Shown in pieces: positions 31,890 to 41,584 of a DNA stretch of 64,000 nt (its first letter is position 1; every line of letters begins with the position of its first letter). Origin of the DNA: Marininema mesophilum (GTDB taxonomy: Bacteria > Bacillota > Bacilli > Thermoactinomycetales > DSM-45169); contig NZ_FNNQ01000016.1 in the NCBI RefSeq assembly GCF_900106775.1, positions 4,610 through 68,609 on the forward strand. The letters are read 5' to 3'. The notes below the pieces were generated by a model. That model searched no databases, was not told the DNA's origin, and saw only the letters and a list, made by a program, of their open reading frames with translations. The translations under genes were made by a program, and so were the position numbers.

Positions 31890-33650
31890 TTACCCTTTAT
31901 TTGCGGTGTGATAAATTTGACTTCCTTTTTCACGGAATTCTGCTGCCTTTTCACGAAGTCCTTCTTCTTTAGCATCGGTAACGGGAAGTTGTTGTTCTTC
32001 GGCATATCGGCGAATATCCTGGGTGATTCGCATACTACAAAACTTGGGTCCGCACATGGAGCAAAAGTGTGCAGTTTTGGCTGGTTCAGCTGGTAGGGTC
32101 TCATCATGATAGGATCGAGCGCGATCAGGATCAAGGGAGAGATTGAACTGATCCTCCCAGCGGAATTCAAAGCGCGCTTTCGATACAGCATCATCCCGTT
32201 GTTGTGCCCGGGGGTGTGCCTTTGCCAAGTCGGCGGCGTGAGCAGCAATTTTATAAGCGATGACGCCGTCTTTTACGTCTTCACGGTTGGGTAATCCCAG
32301 GTGTTCTTTTGGTGTGACATAACAGAGCATCGCTGTTCCATGCCAGCCGATAAAGGCGGCACCGATAGCCGAAGTGATATGGTCGTATCCAGGAGCGATA
32401 TCTGTAGTCAACGGCCCAAGTGTGTAGAAGGGTGCCTCATGACAAATTTCCTGTTCAAGGTCAACGTTTTCTTTAATCTGATGAAGGGGGACATGTCCAG
32501 GCCCTTCGATCATTACCTGTACATCGTATTCCCAGGCGATTTTCGTTAGCTCACCCAGGGTACGCAATTCGGCAAATTGAGCTTCATCGTTTGCATCGGC
32601 GATGGAACCAGGACGTAAGCCATCTCCAAGAGAGAAGGCGATATCATAGGTGCGCATGATTTCGCAGATCTCACGGAAGTGGGTAAAAAGGAAACTTTCC
32701 TGGTGATGGGCAAGACACCAAGCGGCCATAATGGAGCCGCCACGGGAGACGATCCCAGTCATACGATTAACGGTGAGAGGGATGTAACGAAGGAGTACGC
32801 CCGCATGGATTGTAAAATAATCGACGCCTTGTTCCGCCTGTTCGATCAGGGTATCACGATAGAGTTCCCAAGTGAGGTCAGCAGGTTCCCCGCCTGCTTT
32901 CTCCAATGCTTGATAGAGAGGAACGGTACCTACAGGAACGGGGGAATTACGAATAATCCACTCCCGTGTTGTATGGATATCCTGCCCTGTTGAGAGGTCC
33001 ATAATGTTGTCTGCACCCCACCGGGTTGCCCAAACCATCTTTTCCACTTCTTCTTCAATGGAAGAGGTGACGGCGGAGTTACCGATGTTGGCGTTAATTT
33101 TTACATGAAAGTTTTTACCGATGATCATCGGTTCACTTTCTGGATGGTTGATATTGGAGGGGATGATAGCGCGTCCACTTGCTACTTCCTCCCGTACAAA
33201 CTCAGAATCATAACCTTCACGGATGGCGATAAACTCCATCTCAGGGGTGATGATCCCTTTACGAGCATAATGCATTTGGGTGACATTTTGGCCGGCCTTT
33301 GCCCGAAGTGGGCGACGGGCAAGGGTGCCTGGAATTTCCGAACCTGATACGTTTTTTCGGCCATTATCTATTGGCTGGATTTGGCGACCTTCATATTCAT
33401 CTACATCGCCTCGAGCAAGAATCCATTCCTTACGGTTTGGTGCAAGTCCTTTATGGATATCGATGGTGGCATTTGGGTCCGTATAAGGACCACTACTGTC
33501 GTAAACACGGATGGGTTCATTAGGTCGTTCACCATTGTCATCCTTTGTCGGGGTCAGCGCAATCTCTCTCATCGGTACGCGGACATTTGCCCTTGAATCG
33601 GTCACATACACTTTCTTGCTGTTGGGGAAAGCCCCTTGGCTGATTTCCAT
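31890..33650 (-). CDS. thiC: Phosphomethylpyrimidine synthase
   Basis: 586 residues from ATG 33650 (GAGGAGGG seven bases upstream); longer readings run through the leader terminator and are not used. Radical SAM enzyme making HMP phosphate from aminoimidazole ribotide for thiamin. The C-terminal cluster motif C-x2-C-x4-C is in HFCSMCGPKFCSM. Typical stretches VRVYDSSGPYTDP, GRAIIPSNINHPE, MEGPGHVPL and the IGWHGTAMLCYVTPKEHLGLP region are present. Single-gene unit under a TPP riboswitch. Confidence 0.97.
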   Translation of the reverse strand: MEISQGAFPNSKKVYVTDSRANVRVPMREIALTPTKDDNGERPNEPIRVYDSSGPYTDPNATIDIHKGLAPNRKEWILARGDVDEYEGRQIQPIDNGRKNVSGSEIPGTLARRPLRAKAGQNVTQMHYARKGIITPEMEFIAIREGYDSEFVREEVASGRAIIPSNINHPESEPMIIGKNFHVKINANIGNSAVTSSIEEEVEKMVWATRWGADNIMDLSTGQDIHTTREWIIRNSPVPVGTVPLYQALEKAGGEPADLTWELYRDTLIEQAEQGVDYFTIHAGVLLRYIPLTVNRMTGIVSRGGSIMAAWCLAHHQESFLFTHFREICEIMRTYDIAFSLGDGLRPGSIADANDEAQFAELRTLGELTKIAWEYDVQVMIEGPGHVPLHQIKENVDLEQEICHEAPFYTLGPLTTDIAPGYDHITSAIGAAFIGWHGTAMLCYVTPKEHLGLPNREDVKDGVIAYKIAAHAADLAKAHPRAQQRDDAVSKARFEFRWEDQFNLSLDPDRARSYHDETLPAEPAKTAHFCSMCGPKFCSMRITQDIRRYAEEQQLPVTDAKEEGLREKAAEFREKGSQIYHTANKG

Positions 33651-33723
33651 TGAAGTGCCCTCCTCAATTAATTGTTGGTCCACAAGAAAGGATGGGGCGG
33701 TTAGCAGCGTTTCCATTGGATAG

Positions 33724-33750
33724 AAAAAGGACCGTATCAGCGTACGGTCC
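33724..33750 (-). terminator. Riboswitch-controlled terminator in the thiC leader
   Basis: Minus-strand stem GGACCGTA/TACGGTCC followed by five T, between the TPP aptamer and the thiC start. It should form when TPP is bound. Confidence 0.85.
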
Positions 33751-33792
33751 TTCAATCCACCCGATGGTGGAAAAAAGACAGGGAGAAACCCT

Positions 33793-33885
33793 GGTTCCTA
33801 CGCTGGCATTACCCAGATCAGGTGTTACGGTCGGCGTAGAATTTCCCCGCCCTCTCAGCCTGGCTCCTCCAAGCTCCCGTTTCTA
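33793..33885 (-). promoter_or_regulatory. TPP riboswitch (thi-box)
   Basis: The minus strand carries CTGAGAGGG followed by ACACCTGATCTGGGTAATGCCAGCGTAGG, split here as CTGATCTGGGTAATGCC and CAGCGTAGG: the universally conserved thi-box core. It lies directly before the terminator and thiC, so thiamin pyrophosphate should turn thiC off. Confidence 0.95.
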
Positions 33886-34114
33886 TGCGGTTACCGAGTT
33901 CACCATATCATAACTTCTCCATTGCCGCAATTGTAAAAATGGACTATAAAGGAAATTTTATGTTGATGGTAGGAAAGATTTCAAGTGAAACGATTAAACA
34001 ATATGGTGAATCCCACTGCTTAGTATGGGAATATGAAGGAATTCAGCATTGAAAGTTTAGTTTTTTAGGTTATGCTTAATGTAGGTGGGTGGGTTAGATG
34101 AAAGGATGAGCCTT

Positions 34115-34927
34115 GTGTATATCGAATGGTCCCATGTGAATAAGCGGTTTCATGATTCCGCTAAGGTTCCTAGCCACCGACCGTATCGCATGGAATTCCG
34201 TCTTGGGCTCCTCGATTTCACTTCTACAGTAAGAAATGGCATCACGGCTGTTCTTGGTCCACAGGGTTCGGGTAAAACTACGCTGTTACGGATGACAGCC
34301 GGTGCACTGGTGCCCGATGACGGTCGGATAACCTATCATATCGGTCCAAATGAAGTCCGAGGATGGTCCCGGAGCGTCGCGGCGATAGGAAATGCCTCCT
34401 CCGCTGATGAGTTACGCAAACGGATTGGCTATGTACCTAGTAAAAAACGCTCTCGTCGGGAATGGACATTGGAAGAGTCTTTGTATGATATCGCTGAAGC
34501 TTGTGGCCACCTTCGTCCGAAAGTGAAAGTGGCAGAGATGATGGCTAAATGGGGATTGGCGGCGCACCGAAAACAACTGGTGAAAAACCTTCCAGAAGGA
34601 GTGTCATCCCGGTATATCGTCTCCCAGAGCTTAATGGCCGAGCCACCAATTTGGCTCTTGGATGAACCAACCGAAAGTTTGGATGAGTTGGGTTTGAAAC
34701 TTTTGCATGAGGAGATCGCTGAACGTCGTCATAAAGGAATTATTTTGATTGCTACGAATGATCTCCAATTGGCAGAAGTGGCGGACTATCTTCTTCTTAT
34801 GGAAGGCGGTTCTTGCCGTCGCTTAGGGCAACGAAGGTTGCTAACGGCAGGTGTTCCTGATGGGAGAGTCTCCTCTTGGTACAATTCCATGCAAACCTTT
34901 GCGCAGGTGCGCACACGGTTTAAGTGA
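34115..34927 (+). CDS. ABC-type ATPase with degenerate signature
   Basis: About 270 residues. GTG 34115 is the best-spaced start (AAAGGA eight bases upstream); an ATG at 34106 abuts the site. Walker A GPQGSGKTT, a Q-loop-region IGYVPSKKRS, Walker B IWLLDEPTESLDE and an IATNDLQLAE switch region. The ABC signature, normally LSGGQ, is replaced by LPEGVSSR, and the switch His is Asn. It is flanked by unrelated genes with no permease. It may be an orphan or a regulatory/inactive ABC protein; function unknown. Confidence 0.75.
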   Translation: MYIEWSHVNKRFHDSAKVPSHRPYRMEFRLGLLDFTSTVRNGITAVLGPQGSGKTTLLRMTAGALVPDDGRITYHIGPNEVRGWSRSVAAIGNASSADELRKRIGYVPSKKRSRREWTLEESLYDIAEACGHLRPKVKVAEMMAKWGLAAHRKQLVKNLPEGVSSRYIVSQSLMAEPPIWLLDEPTESLDELGLKLLHEEIAERRHKGIILIATNDLQLAEVADYLLLMEGGSCRRLGQRRLLTAGVPDGRVSSWYNSMQTFAQVRTRFK

Positions 34928-34952
34928 GTGGTAATTGCAAATCTGTTTTGAT

Positions 34953-34979
34953 AAAAACGCCCAGATAAGGGCGTTTTTA
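34953..34979 (+). terminator. Terminator of the orphan ABC gene
   Basis: Stem AAACGCCC/GGGCGTTT with six-base loop and T run. Confidence 0.85.
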
Positions 34980-35115
34980 TGTGCGCATTTTTTCTGGCTA
35001 GGAAAGGTACCCGTGTAAGGGGAGTGACATACATTGGATTAGCGAAAAAGTCGACGGATCTAATCAGCATTAAGTTGAAAAAGGTTCGTAGAATGGAAAG
35101 TAAGGAGAGTGTTGC

Positions 35116-36039
35116 ATGCAAAAGCTAATGATACTCGCTCTAATTGGTCTAGCAGCACAGCTGGTGGACGGTTCCCTAGGAATGGCGTATGGTGCTACAT
35201 CGGCTTCTTTGTTGTTAGCTTATGGAGTTGCTCCGGCAGTTGCGTCTGCTTCGGTACACATTGCAGAGCTTGTCACAACAGCAGCATCGGGTTATTCTCA
35301 TTGGCGTTTTGGTAATGTGGATCGGAGCATTGTCCGGGGGTTAATCATTCCAGGGGCGATTGGAGCATTTGGAGGGGCTTGTTTTTTAAGTAGTTTGTCG
35401 GGTGATGTAGTGAAGCCCTATATTGCTGGATTCTTATTTTTATTAGGAGTATATGTTTTTGTTCGCTTTTTGTTCGTTAAACAAAATAGTGTCTCTCAAA
35501 AAACAGATCCGCCGAAGCGCCGATTTCTTATCCCATTAGGTTTGGTTGCAGGGTTTGCTGATGCCACGGGGGGTGGAGGGTGGGGGCCTTTGACGACCCC
35601 TACATTGTTAGCGCGAAAGGGTGCTCAACCACGAAAAGTAGTCGGTTCAGTAGATACCAGTGAATTTGCGATTGCCCTTGCGGCAACGGTAGGATTTTTG
35701 ATTTCGTTGGGATGGAGCCAAGTGAGTTGGTCTTGGGTGATTGCTCTGATGGCAGGGGGTGTGATCGCCGCTCCCATTGCAGCTTGGTTGGTAAGAATAA
35801 TTCCAGGGCCTTTGTTGGGTGTTTTGGTGGGCGGATTGATTGTGATCACCAATGCAAAAACTCTGATAGGTAATTTCGACTTGGTTACACCTTTGGGGGA
35901 AGGGCTTGTTTATACCGGATTAATCGTGATTTGGGCTGTTGGGATTACCTTTATCATATGGAAACTGGTAAAGGAGAAGAAAGTGACGCTGGATGGTGGT
36001 GAGGCGGTTAGCATGGAACAAAAGCCAGAAGAGAGATAA
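35116..36039 (+). CDS. TSUP (TauE/SafE) family permease
   Basis: 307 residues with eight or so membrane segments in two inverted halves. Half one has the AAQLVDGSLGMAYGATSASLLLAYGV motif region and half two GLVAGFADATGGGGWGPLTTPTLL, the two Gly-rich signatures of the sulfite/sulfonate exporter family (COG0730). A SASVHIAEL stretch is typical of the Bacilli subgroup. Substrate (sulfite, sulfoacetate or another small anion) is not evident from neighbours. Confidence 0.88.
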   Translation: MQKLMILALIGLAAQLVDGSLGMAYGATSASLLLAYGVAPAVASASVHIAELVTTAASGYSHWRFGNVDRSIVRGLIIPGAIGAFGGACFLSSLSGDVVKPYIAGFLFLLGVYVFVRFLFVKQNSVSQKTDPPKRRFLIPLGLVAGFADATGGGGWGPLTTPTLLARKGAQPRKVVGSVDTSEFAIALAATVGFLISLGWSQVSWSWVIALMAGGVIAAPIAAWLVRIIPGPLLGVLVGGLIVITNAKTLIGNFDLVTPLGEGLVYTGLIVIWAVGITFIIWKLVKEKKVTLDGGEAVSMEQKPEER

Positions 36040-36095
36040 AGAGTAAACTGAGGAGTTATCCAAAGTTTTCAACCCTTCCATGGGTTTTCACATAA

Positions 36096-36134
36096 AAAAA
36101 TCCCCCTTCGTAATCATTACGAAGGGGGATTTTT
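36096..36134. terminator. Bidirectional terminator
   Basis: Nineteen-pair stem AAAAATCCCCCTTCGTAAT and its complement around a one-base centre, overlapping the stop codon of the VOC gene. Confidence 0.88.
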
Positions 36135-36498
36135 AAATACGTTCGATCAGTTCCAAGCGGTTACCGAAGGGGTCACGAAGCTCAAAGCGGTCATATCCTG
36201 GAATCGGAATCGAATCGAGGATGACTGCGCCTGCTTGCTCTAGCTTCTCCCGCCAGGATGAGAGCTCCTTCACTTCATATGCGAGGTGAACTTTCGTCTG
36301 CTGACGGTTAACACCATCTTCTGTACCGACGTGGATCTCCACATCTCCGAGAAGGAGCCAAAAACCACCGCGTCCAGCGAGGGAGTCTGGCTTGGAAACT
36401 TCGGTGAGTCCGAGGACGCTGCAATAAAAGCGACGAGCTTCCTCCTCAGTACCTTTTGGAACAGTGATCTGAACGTGATGAAGTCGCAGAGGCTTCAT
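36133..36498 (-). CDS. VOC (glyoxalase/bleomycin-resistance fold) protein
   Basis: 121 residues from ATG 36498 (GTG 36501 possible). Two beta-alpha-beta-beta-beta modules: LRLHHVQITVP...ARRFYCSVLGL and VHLAYEV...DPFGNRLELIE. Metal-ligand positions His (LHHVQI), His (VHLAYEV) and Glu (LELIE) are present. It follows acnA with at most a few bases between, so it is co-transcribed with aconitase. Substrate unknown. Confidence 0.82.
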   Translation of the reverse strand: MKPLRLHHVQITVPKGTEEEARRFYCSVLGLTEVSKPDSLAGRGGFWLLLGDVEIHVGTEDGVNRQQTKVHLAYEVKELSSWREKLEQAGAVILDSIPIPGYDRFELRDPFGNRLELIERI

Positions 36499-36501
36499 CA
36501 C

Positions 36502-39219
36502 TTACGCATTCACTTCTTCTTTGTCGCTCAGGATCTGACGGAGTACCGTTTGCAGGATACCACCGTTTTTGTAGTAATGAACATCTACTTGGCTGTCCAA
36601 GCGGACGATGGCATCAAAATCTACTTTGGAACCATCATTTTTGGTAGCGGTAACGTGTACTTTTTCAAAGGGTTGGATCGCATCGGAGAGGCCTGTGATG
36701 TCGAAGGACTCTTCACCAGTCAATCCGAGGGATTTCCAGCTTTGTCCGTCTTCAAATTGAAGTGGCATTACACCCATACCAACCAAGTTAGAACGGTGGA
36801 TACGCTCAAAGGACTCAGCGATTACTGCTTTAACACCGAGGAGGTTGGTACCTTTTGCTGCCCAATCACGAGAGGAACCAGTACCATACTCTTTACCAGC
36901 GAGTACAACCAATGGTGTGTTTTCTTCTTGGTATTTCATTGCAGCATCATAAATCGCCATCGTTTCACCTGAGGGGATGTGCTTGGTGAAGCCACCCTCT
37001 ACGCCAGAAAGCATCTGGTTACGGATCCGGATGTTAGCGAAGGTACCACGGGTCATGATGCGGTCATTACCACGACGAGAACCATAGGAGTTGAAGTCGC
37101 GAGGTTTTACGCCATGCTCCTTCAGGAACTTCCCAGCTGGGCTACTTGGAGCGATGGAACCCGCTGGGGAGATATGGTCCGTGGTGACAGAGTCAGCCAA
37201 TAGGGCTAGCGCACGAGCACCTTTTACTTCTTGCACCGGCTCCAGCTCAGCGGAGAGGTCTACGAAGAAAGGAGGCTCTTGAATGTAGGTGGACTCATCA
37301 TCCCAACCATACAGGTCGCCTTTAGGGAACTCAATTTGGTTCCAGCGTTCATTTGCGTCAAATACTTGACCATACTGTTCACGGAACTGATCAGCGTTCA
37401 TGGAAGCGGCGACGGTTTGTTTTACTTCTTCGTTGCTTGGCCAGATGTCTTTGAAGAAGACAGCATTGCCATCTTTGTCGTGACCGATTGGGTCTTTTTC
37501 AAGGTCGATATCAACAGTACCAGCAAGAGCGTAAGCCACAACGAGCGGCGGAGAAGCTAGGTAATTGGCTTTTACGTCAGGGTGGATACGGCCTTCAAAG
37601 TTTCGGTTACCAGAGAGTACGGAAGCTACGGTCAAACCGTTATCGTTGATTGCCTGGGAAATTTCCTCATGTAGCGGGCCACTGTTACCGATACAGGTAG
37701 CACAACCATAGCCAGCTAGGGTGAAGCCTAGTTTAGCGAGGGAGTCCATCATACCGGATTTGTTCAGGTACTCGGTTACCACTTTGGAACCAGGGGTTAA
37801 ACTGGTTTTTACATAAGGCTTTACGGTCAAGCCTTTTTGTACCGCTTTATGAGCAACCAACGCAGCACCTAGCATTACGCTTGGGTTGGAGGTGTTGGTA
37901 CAGGAAGTGATTGCAGCAATGACTACAGAGCCATTGTCTAGCTCGAAGGATTTGCCGTCCATTTCCACTTTCACTTTTTTGTTTGGGTCGGTCTCGCCGA
38001 AACCGCCCTCTTCGAGAGGTTTGGACAAGGTTTCTACCCAGGTTTTCTTCATATCAGTTAATTCGATTCGATCTTGCGGACGGCGAGGACCTGCAAGGCT
38101 CGGTTTTACATCGCTGAGGTCGAGCTCAATAGTATCGGTGAAAACAGGATCCTTGATATCGTCGGTACGGAACATGCCCTGAGCGATGTAGTATTCTTTT
38201 ACCAAGTCGATCAAGGAGTCGTCACGACCAGTGTTTCGCATGTAGTTAAGGGACTCGTCATCTACAGGGAAGAAGCCCATGGTAGCGCCATATTCAGGAG
38301 CCATGTTAGCAACGGTTGCCCGGTCAGCTAAGCTGATGTTGGAGAGGCCGGATCCGTAGAACTCAACAAATTTACCCACAACGCCTTTTTTACGAAGCAT
38401 TTCTGTAACGGTAAGTGCCAAGTCTGTAGCCGTTGCACCTTCAGAAAGTCCACCAGTCAGCTTGAAGCCGATAACTTCAGGTGTGAGGAAGTAGAGAGGC
38501 TGTCCGAGCATCCCTGCTTCTGCTTCGATTCCACCAACGCCCCAACCGGTTACACCGAGACCGTTGATCATGGTGGTGTGGGAGTCGGTACCTACGAGAG
38601 AGTCTGGGAATACTTGAGTTTCACCATCGACTTCGCGGGTTTGTGCTACTTTGGCAAGGTATTCCAAGTTTACTTGGTGGACAATCCCTGTTGCAGGAGG
38701 AACTGCTTGGAAGTTGTTGAAAGCTTCCTTTGCCCAGCGGAGCAAGCGATAACGCTCTTCGTTTCGCTCAAACTCTAGGTTCATGTTGTACTCAAGAGAA
38801 TCCGCAGTCCCCGCTTTATCCACCATAACAGAATGGTCGATAACGAGATCCACAGGAATGAGTGGGTTGATCCGTTTTGGATTACCACCTACGCGGTCCA
38901 TAGCGGAACGAAGAGCTGCCAAGTCTACAACTGCTGGTACACCAGTGAAGTCTTGTAGTACGATACGAGCGGGTTTGAAAGCTACTTCATTCTTGGTAGG
39001 TTTGTCTGCCCAGTTAGAAAGCTGTTCTATGTGTTCTTTGGTGACAGCTACACCGTCATATTGGCGGACAGCTGCTTCTAGAAGTACTTTAATAGAGAAA
39101 GGAAGGCGGGATACATTGCCGACGCCTTGTTCCTCAAGACCGGCTAGTCGGAAATAGGTATAGTCTTTGCCGCTAGAAGTTAGTGTGCTCTTCACGCCGA
39201 AGAGATCTTTGTTAGACAT
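36502..39219 (-). CDS. acnA: Aconitate hydratase
   Basis: 905 residues from ATG 39219 (AAGGAGG eight bases upstream). TCA-cycle citrate-isocitrate isomerase of the AcnA/IRP type. Cluster cysteines are seen in AITSCTNTSNP and GYGCATCIGNSGP; GTDSHTTMINGLGVTGWGVGGIEAEA and the C-terminal swivel GSSRDWAAKGT are intact. Full length. In Bacillus this protein also binds RNA when its cluster is lost. The upstream 290 bases, shared with the divergent IclR gene, should hold its promoter. Confidence 0.97.
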   Translation of the reverse strand: MSNKDLFGVKSTLTSSGKDYTYFRLAGLEEQGVGNVSRLPFSIKVLLEAAVRQYDGVAVTKEHIEQLSNWADKPTKNEVAFKPARIVLQDFTGVPAVVDLAALRSAMDRVGGNPKRINPLIPVDLVIDHSVMVDKAGTADSLEYNMNLEFERNEERYRLLRWAKEAFNNFQAVPPATGIVHQVNLEYLAKVAQTREVDGETQVFPDSLVGTDSHTTMINGLGVTGWGVGGIEAEAGMLGQPLYFLTPEVIGFKLTGGLSEGATATDLALTVTEMLRKKGVVGKFVEFYGSGLSNISLADRATVANMAPEYGATMGFFPVDDESLNYMRNTGRDDSLIDLVKEYYIAQGMFRTDDIKDPVFTDTIELDLSDVKPSLAGPRRPQDRIELTDMKKTWVETLSKPLEEGGFGETDPNKKVKVEMDGKSFELDNGSVVIAAITSCTNTSNPSVMLGAALVAHKAVQKGLTVKPYVKTSLTPGSKVVTEYLNKSGMMDSLAKLGFTLAGYGCATCIGNSGPLHEEISQAINDNGLTVASVLSGNRNFEGRIHPDVKANYLASPPLVVAYALAGTVDIDLEKDPIGHDKDGNAVFFKDIWPSNEEVKQTVAASMNADQFREQYGQVFDANERWNQIEFPKGDLYGWDDESTYIQEPPFFVDLSAELEPVQEVKGARALALLADSVTTDHISPAGSIAPSSPAGKFLKEHGVKPRDFNSYGSRRGNDRIMTRGTFANIRIRNQMLSGVEGGFTKHIPSGETMAIYDAAMKYQEENTPLVVLAGKEYGTGSSRDWAAKGTNLLGVKAVIAESFERIHRSNLVGMGVMPLQFEDGQSWKSLGLTGEESFDITGLSDAIQPFEKVHVTATKNDGSKVDFDAIVRLDSQVDVHYYKNGGILQTVLRQILSDKEEVNA

Positions 39220-39512
39220 ACGGAAAACCTCCTTATAGAAGTGAGTGTGTGCATTTTCTGTTTCATCTGCCGAAACGTGGTTTTGAAATTCCGGTATCAT
39301 TATACAATGTTACACCACTCTTTGTATACCCTGAATTTGTCCTTTGCTCCCCTTTTTTGCAAGAAATAGCTTGATTGAGAAGGGTTATCAATTAGATGGG
39401 TCGAAATGGAAAAGGATCACAGGGAAAGATCTTGCTTGCGTTCCATGTCTGTCCTTTCTATAATGGGAATTGAAAATCATTTTCACTCTATGCAATGGAA
39501 GGAGGTTCCGCT

Positions 39513-40256
39513 TTGGAAGGAAAAAAGACGGTTCGTGCCGCTGAGCGAGCACTAGATATTCTGCTCTGTTTTACTCGCCAACCGACGCTCTCCTTAACAG
39601 AGATCTCTCATATGACCGAATTGAACAAAAGCACTGTCTATCGGTTGTTGGCTACCTGTGAGGAAAAGGGATTCCTCATTCGTGACCCGGATACGGACAA
39701 GTACCGGCTTGGGTTTCGCGTGTGGGAATTATCTGCGAACCTTTCCCGTACGGATGACATGGCGGTCCTCTTTCTGCAGGAGATGGAACGCCTCCGGGAT
39801 CAAATTGATGAAACGGTGAGTTTATATGTACGGGATGGCTTTGAGAGGGTGCGTGTGCAGGCGGTAGAAAGCCTACAGGCGATTCGCCGAGTAGCGCCTA
39901 TCGGTAGCCGGATGCCGCTGGCCGTTGGAGCCTCCAGCAAAGTGCTTGCAGCTTTTGCTACTCCTTCGGATCAGGCGATGATCTTAGGAGATCCCACCTG
40001 GCCGGAGTCAGTGGATCGGGTATCTTATCTTACCCAATTACAGGAAATTAAAAAGCATGGGTATGCGACAAGTAGTGAAGAGCGGGAGGCAGGTACGAGC
40101 GCTATCGCGGTTCCAGTTATGAATCCCAACCAGGAAGTAGTCGCAGCCCTCGCTGTCTCAGGGCCAGTGGGTCGGCTGACAATGGAACGGATGAATGAGG
40201 TGGCTGCCCCTGCATTAGAGGCGGCGGATCGGATGGGAAAAATGTTGAAAAAATAA
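39513..40256 (+). CDS. IclR-family transcriptional regulator
   Basis: 247 residues from TTG 39513, seven bases after GGAAGGAGG; the ATG at 39495 would contain that site. N-terminal winged helix (VRAAERALDILLCF...TELNKSTVYRLLATCEEKGFL) and C-terminal effector domain (about 80-245) with GSRMPLAVGASSKVLAAF and EREAGTSAIAVPVMN. Divergent from acnA, so regulation of that gene is possible but not shown. Effector unknown. Confidence 0.9.
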   Translation: MEGKKTVRAAERALDILLCFTRQPTLSLTEISHMTELNKSTVYRLLATCEEKGFLIRDPDTDKYRLGFRVWELSANLSRTDDMAVLFLQEMERLRDQIDETVSLYVRDGFERVRVQAVESLQAIRRVAPIGSRMPLAVGASSKVLAAFATPSDQAMILGDPTWPESVDRVSYLTQLQEIKKHGYATSSEEREAGTSAIAVPVMNPNQEVVAALAVSGPVGRLTMERMNEVAAPALEAADRMGKMLKK

Positions 40257-40318
40257 TCTTTTACTGGATAAACAATCAGGGAAGAACACATAAAGAACTA
40301 GACAGCAGGAGGGATCCG

Positions 40319-40777
40319 ATGGTGAATCGTAAACCGAGTGATGAGGAGCTTAAAAAGAAGCTAACTCCTTTGCAATATGATGTTACCCAGAAGGATGCTA
40401 CAGAGTCCCCCTTTCACAATGAATTTTGGAATAATAAAGAAGAGGGTATCTATGTCGATATCGTCTCAGGTGAGCCACTCTTTAGTTCTCAGGATCAGTA
40501 TGATGCAGGGTGTGGATGGCCAAGCTTTACCAAGCCGATTATGAGGGAAGAGATTCAAGAGCGCGAAGACCGAAAGTTCGGCATGATTCGCACAGAGGTG
40601 CGGAGCAAAACAGCCGACTCACACCTTGGTCACGTTTTTAATGATGGCCCCGGTCCTGAAGGCCTTCGCTACTGTATCAACTCTGCTGCAATGCGCTTTA
40701 TTCCAAAGGAGCAGCTGGAGAAGGAAGGATACGGGGAGTATCAAAAATTGTTTGACACGGAAAGGGAAGATGGGTAG
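40319..40777 (+). CDS. msrB: Methionine-R-sulfoxide reductase
   Basis: 152 residues. Reduces the R-form of methionine sulfoxide. Catalytic Cys119 is in RYCINSAAMRF, and GCGWPSF supplies Cys65, the likely resolving residue. The two zinc CxxC pairs of many MsrB proteins are absent, as in the Bacillus-type short form. ATG with GGAGGG upstream. Confidence 0.95.
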   Translation: MVNRKPSDEELKKKLTPLQYDVTQKDATESPFHNEFWNNKEEGIYVDIVSGEPLFSSQDQYDAGCGWPSFTKPIMREEIQEREDRKFGMIRTEVRSKTADSHLGHVFNDGPGPEGLRYCINSAAMRFIPKEQLEKEGYGEYQKLFDTEREDG

Positions 40778-41145
40778 TACAAGTACCTGTATAGGAAAAC
40801 ACCATCACCAAAATTGGTGACGGTCAAAGTGTGGAGAAAGTACCCTTTCGTTGAGAAAGAGGTGCTTTCTCTTATTTATAGGGTACAGATCGGTCACCCC
40901 TTATTTTTACATTTTAATACCCATATTCTTACTAAAAGAGAGACCAAAGGAGAGTATCTCCTTGGTCTCTCTGTGCGTAGAAATCCGATATTTTTTATTC
41001 CTGCCCTTCCTTTTTCCATATAGCTCTTGCCTGTCCTTGGGAGATAGAGGGTGATTTTTGTGTAGTTTTCCATTTGTGCCGTTTCAAAAGAAAAATTCAT
41101 AGAATAGAGTATTTCATCACAAATATCTTTTTAAGGATGATGATA
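40778..41145 (+). other. 370-base intergenic stretch with three hairpins
   Basis: Hairpins: TCACCA/TGGTGA centred at 40811; the terminator GAGAAAG/CTTTCTC then TTATTTAT at 40853-40877, likely ending msrB; and a long stem AGAGAGACCAAAGGAG against CTCCTTGGTCTCTCT at 40937-40972 with one bulge and no T run. No gene seen. Confidence 0.55.
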
Positions 41146-41556
41146 ATGAGTAGGTTTACCGCTAATTTAGTAGGCAGAGAGGAAGTTCCTCCTGTTAAGA
41201 CCAAGACTACTGGAGTGCTCAATCTGAAGGTAAATCAAAGCGAGACTCTCATTTGCTATCGACTAAGGGTGTTTAACATTAAAAAGCTCACCCAAGCCCA
41301 CCTTCATCTAGCACCTCGAGGCGAAAATGGACCTGTTGTGGCGTTTCTTTTTGGACCCACTACTCCAGGGATTAGTACTCCTGAAGGTACCATCACAGGT
41401 ACTATTCGAAGTGCTGACCTAGTCGGTCCCCTTAAAAACAAAACCATTGCCGACTTGATCACTCAAATTCGCCAGGGTAACATCTATGCGAATGTACACA
41501 ACGAGCGTTTTCCGAATGGTGTCATCCGGGGGCAAGTACGTAGATTGATAAAATAA
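41146..41556 (+). CDS. CHRD-domain protein without signal peptide
   Basis: 136 residues from ATG 41146 (AAGGA about eight bases upstream). Almost the entire chain is one CHRD domain: FTANLVGREEVPPV, TGVLNLKV, LTQAHLHLAPRGENGPVVAFLF, IYANVHNERFPNGVIRGQV with the conserved His and Asn residues. CHRD proteins are normally exported; no signal peptide is seen here, which recalls short forms in Bacillus spore formers. Function unknown; an outer-spore or surface role is only a guess. Confidence 0.85.
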   Translation: MSRFTANLVGREEVPPVKTKTTGVLNLKVNQSETLICYRLRVFNIKKLTQAHLHLAPRGENGPVVAFLFGPTTPGISTPEGTITGTIRSADLVGPLKNKTIADLITQIRQGNIYANVHNERFPNGVIRGQVRRLIK

Positions 41557-41584
41557 ATCAAGGAGATATAGGGACTCCTCTTTT

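Noticed and set aside
40937..40972. Long hairpin between msrB and the CHRD gene as a second terminator
   Set aside because: No T run follows on either strand; recorded only as a structure in the intergenic stretch.
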